Made by a program: the position numbers and the translations under genes. This document shows, piece by piece, positions 44,260-45,069 of a stretch of DNA of 45,069 nt (within the stretch, counting starts at the first letter, position 1; each line of letters opens with the position of its first letter). This DNA is from Paracoccaceae bacterium (lineage in GTDB: Bacteria > Pseudomonadota > Alphaproteobacteria > Rhodobacterales > Rhodobacteraceae), in the NCBI GenBank assembly GCA_947476475.1, contig CANJQT010000018.1, positions 1 through 45,069 of the forward strand, written 5' to 3'. The notes under the pieces were generated by a model that did no database searches, was not told the DNA's origin, and was given only the letters and a program-made list of their open reading frames with translations.

Positions 44260-44715
44260 ATGCCATCACATGCGGAAAAGCGGGCGCTGGGCTGGTCTGC
44301 TGACCAGATGTACGCGCTGGTCGCGGATGTTGGGCGTTACCCCGAGTTCCTGCCATGGACTTCGGCTGCGCGGATCCGGTCGCGCAGCCAGCGCGCCGAC
44401 GGGGCCGAGGTGATGGAGGCCGATCTGGTCATCTCGTTCAAGGTCTTTCGGGAAAGGTTCGGCAGCAGGGTGATTCTGTATCCGGCCGAGCGGCGGATTG
44501 AGACGGATTATCTTGATGGCCCGTTCAAGCATCTGCATTCCCACTGGCAGTTCACCCCGCGAGAGGGGGGAGGATGCGAGGCAGATTTTTCGGTGGATTT
44601 CGAATTCCGCAACGCGATCCTGCAGGCAGTGATCGGCGTCGTTTTCGACGAGGCGATGCGCCGGGTTGTCCGCGCCTTTGAAGCGCGCGCCGGGGCGCTA
44701 TACGGAAAAGCCTGA
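44260..44715 (+). CDS. COQ10-type START-domain protein (ubiquinone-binding)
   Basis: A 151-residue protein of the polyketide-cyclase/START fold. It begins [33 protein letters not shown], the typical N-terminus of COQ10 and RatA-like proteins, and continues with [19 protein letters not shown] and the C-terminal helix [16 protein letters not shown]. In mitochondria COQ10 binds ubiquinone and helps respiration; alphaproteobacterial members are the likely ancestors. RatA of E. coli, of the same fold, affects ribosome assembly, but a separate ratB gene is not here. The quinone role is preferred for this lineage. Confidence 0.9.
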   Translation: MPSHAEKRALGWSADQMYALVADVGRYPEFLPWTSAARIRSRSQRADGAEVMEADLVISFKVFRERFGSRVILYPAERRIETDYLDGPFKHLHSHWQFTPREGGGCEADFSVDFEFRNAILQAVIGVVFDEAMRRVVRAFEARAGALYGKA

Positions 44716-44722
44716 CAGTGGC

Positions 44723-45069
44723 TTAGCCCGCCTTCTGTTCAAGTGCCCGCAACAGCAGTTGTAGCGCATGATCCACTGTGGCGTTGCGCACCGTGCCGCG
44801 GCCCAACGGGCCGAAGTCGATGGTTTCAGTTCGGGTTGGTTTGCCGCATTGGGCAAGCCCGAAACAGACCCGGCCTTCTGGCTTGAATTCCGACCCGCCC
44901 GGCCCGGCAATGCCCGTGACCGCGACCGCCAATGTCGCCTGGGATCTTGCCAAGGCCCCATCCGCCATTTCGCCTGCAACGTCTTCACTTACCGCGCCGC
45001 AGCGGTCCAGTGTGGCGGCGGAAATGCCCAGCATGTCGATCTTGGCCCCGTTGGAATATGTGATGAAAC
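44723..45069 (-). CDS. CinA-family protein (nicotinamide-nucleotide amidase domain), 3' part
   Basis: The gene runs off the right edge; about 115 residues of the C-terminal part are visible. ITYSNGAKIDMLGIS, then VSEDVAGEMADGAL, and the hallmark VTGIAGPGGSEFKPEGRV identify the CinA C-terminal domain, which deamidates nicotinamide mononucleotide to nicotinate mononucleotide in pyridine-nucleotide salvage. Whether it is a stand-alone PncC-type protein of about 160 residues or a longer CinA cannot be decided from the window. It converges on the COQ10-type gene with 7 bases between stops. Confidence 0.9.
   Translation of the reverse strand, partial: FITYSNGAKIDMLGISAATLDRCGAVSEDVAGEMADGALARSQATLAVAVTGIAGPGGSEFKPEGRVCFGLAQCGKPTRTETIDFGPLGRGTVRNATVDHALQLLLRALEQKAG

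Overview
The window is GC-rich, densely coded chromosomal DNA from an alphaproteobacterium, most likely a member of the Rhodobacteraceae (Rhodobacter, Gemmobacter or Tabrizicola-like). This rests on protein character, the pccB/pccA/methylmalonyl-CoA mutase cluster, the ccmF-ccmH block, the gltA-gltX-comEC block, a HemB without zinc-site cysteines, and a hairpin plus GAGGATATTT-type intergenic element that I associate with this family. The genus cannot be fixed from sequence reading alone. I see no CRISPR array, prophage, insertion sequence or rRNA.

Layout. 1-6,700: 3' end of recA with its terminator, an FAD amine/amino-acid oxidase, a CAT-anticodon tRNA, purM-purN, RNase D (rnd), a small lipoprotein, a SufE-type protein and a SYLF lipoprotein. 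6,700-15,400: a beta-hydroxyacid dehydrogenase, a membrane-anchored penicillin-acylase family hydrolase, hemB, a small membrane protein and mfd. 15,400-16,450: a divergent pair, an HpaR-type MarR regulator and a CHM isomerase (hpaF-type), sharing a perfect 14-bp palindrome. 16,450-24,200: the propionyl-CoA assimilation cluster (pccB, DUF6497-type protein, two micro-genes, an unknown 118-aa protein, an insulated small lipoprotein gene, pccA, mcm). 24,200-29,500: VOC protein, GNAT acetyltransferase, TerB-DnaJ protein, EEP-family nuclease/phosphatase, a periplasmic helical protein, a nucleoside hydrolase and a possible sulfotransferase-fold protein. 29,500-35,030: ccmF, ccmH, a broken enoyl-CoA hydratase gene and an EF-G-like GTPase with a shortened G domain. 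35,400-40,980: gltA, gltX, comEC-type gene and a GST. 40,980-45,069: di-haem cytochrome c, cytochrome c', LysR regulator, a 53-aa membrane protein overlapping hpt, hpt, a COQ10-type START protein and the 3' part of a CinA-family gene.

How genes work together. PccA and PccB form biotin-dependent propionyl-CoA carboxylase. Methylmalonyl-CoA mutase then makes succinyl-CoA. The methylmalonyl-CoA epimerase needed between them is not in the window. The pccB upstream region carries TTTGCAA-type motifs resembling what I recall of PccR operators in Rhodobacter sphaeroides. CcmF and CcmH attach haem to c-type cytochromes such as the two encoded at 41-42 kb. PurM/PurN and Hpt serve purine synthesis and salvage.

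Most of the window is ordinary housekeeping. The parts most worth a second look are the regulatory architecture and micro-genes inside the pcc cluster, the doubly broken crotonase gene, the atypical EF-G-like protein, the orphan hpaR/hpaF pair with its palindrome, and the repeated hairpin elements. I do not see a clear new defence or biosynthetic system.
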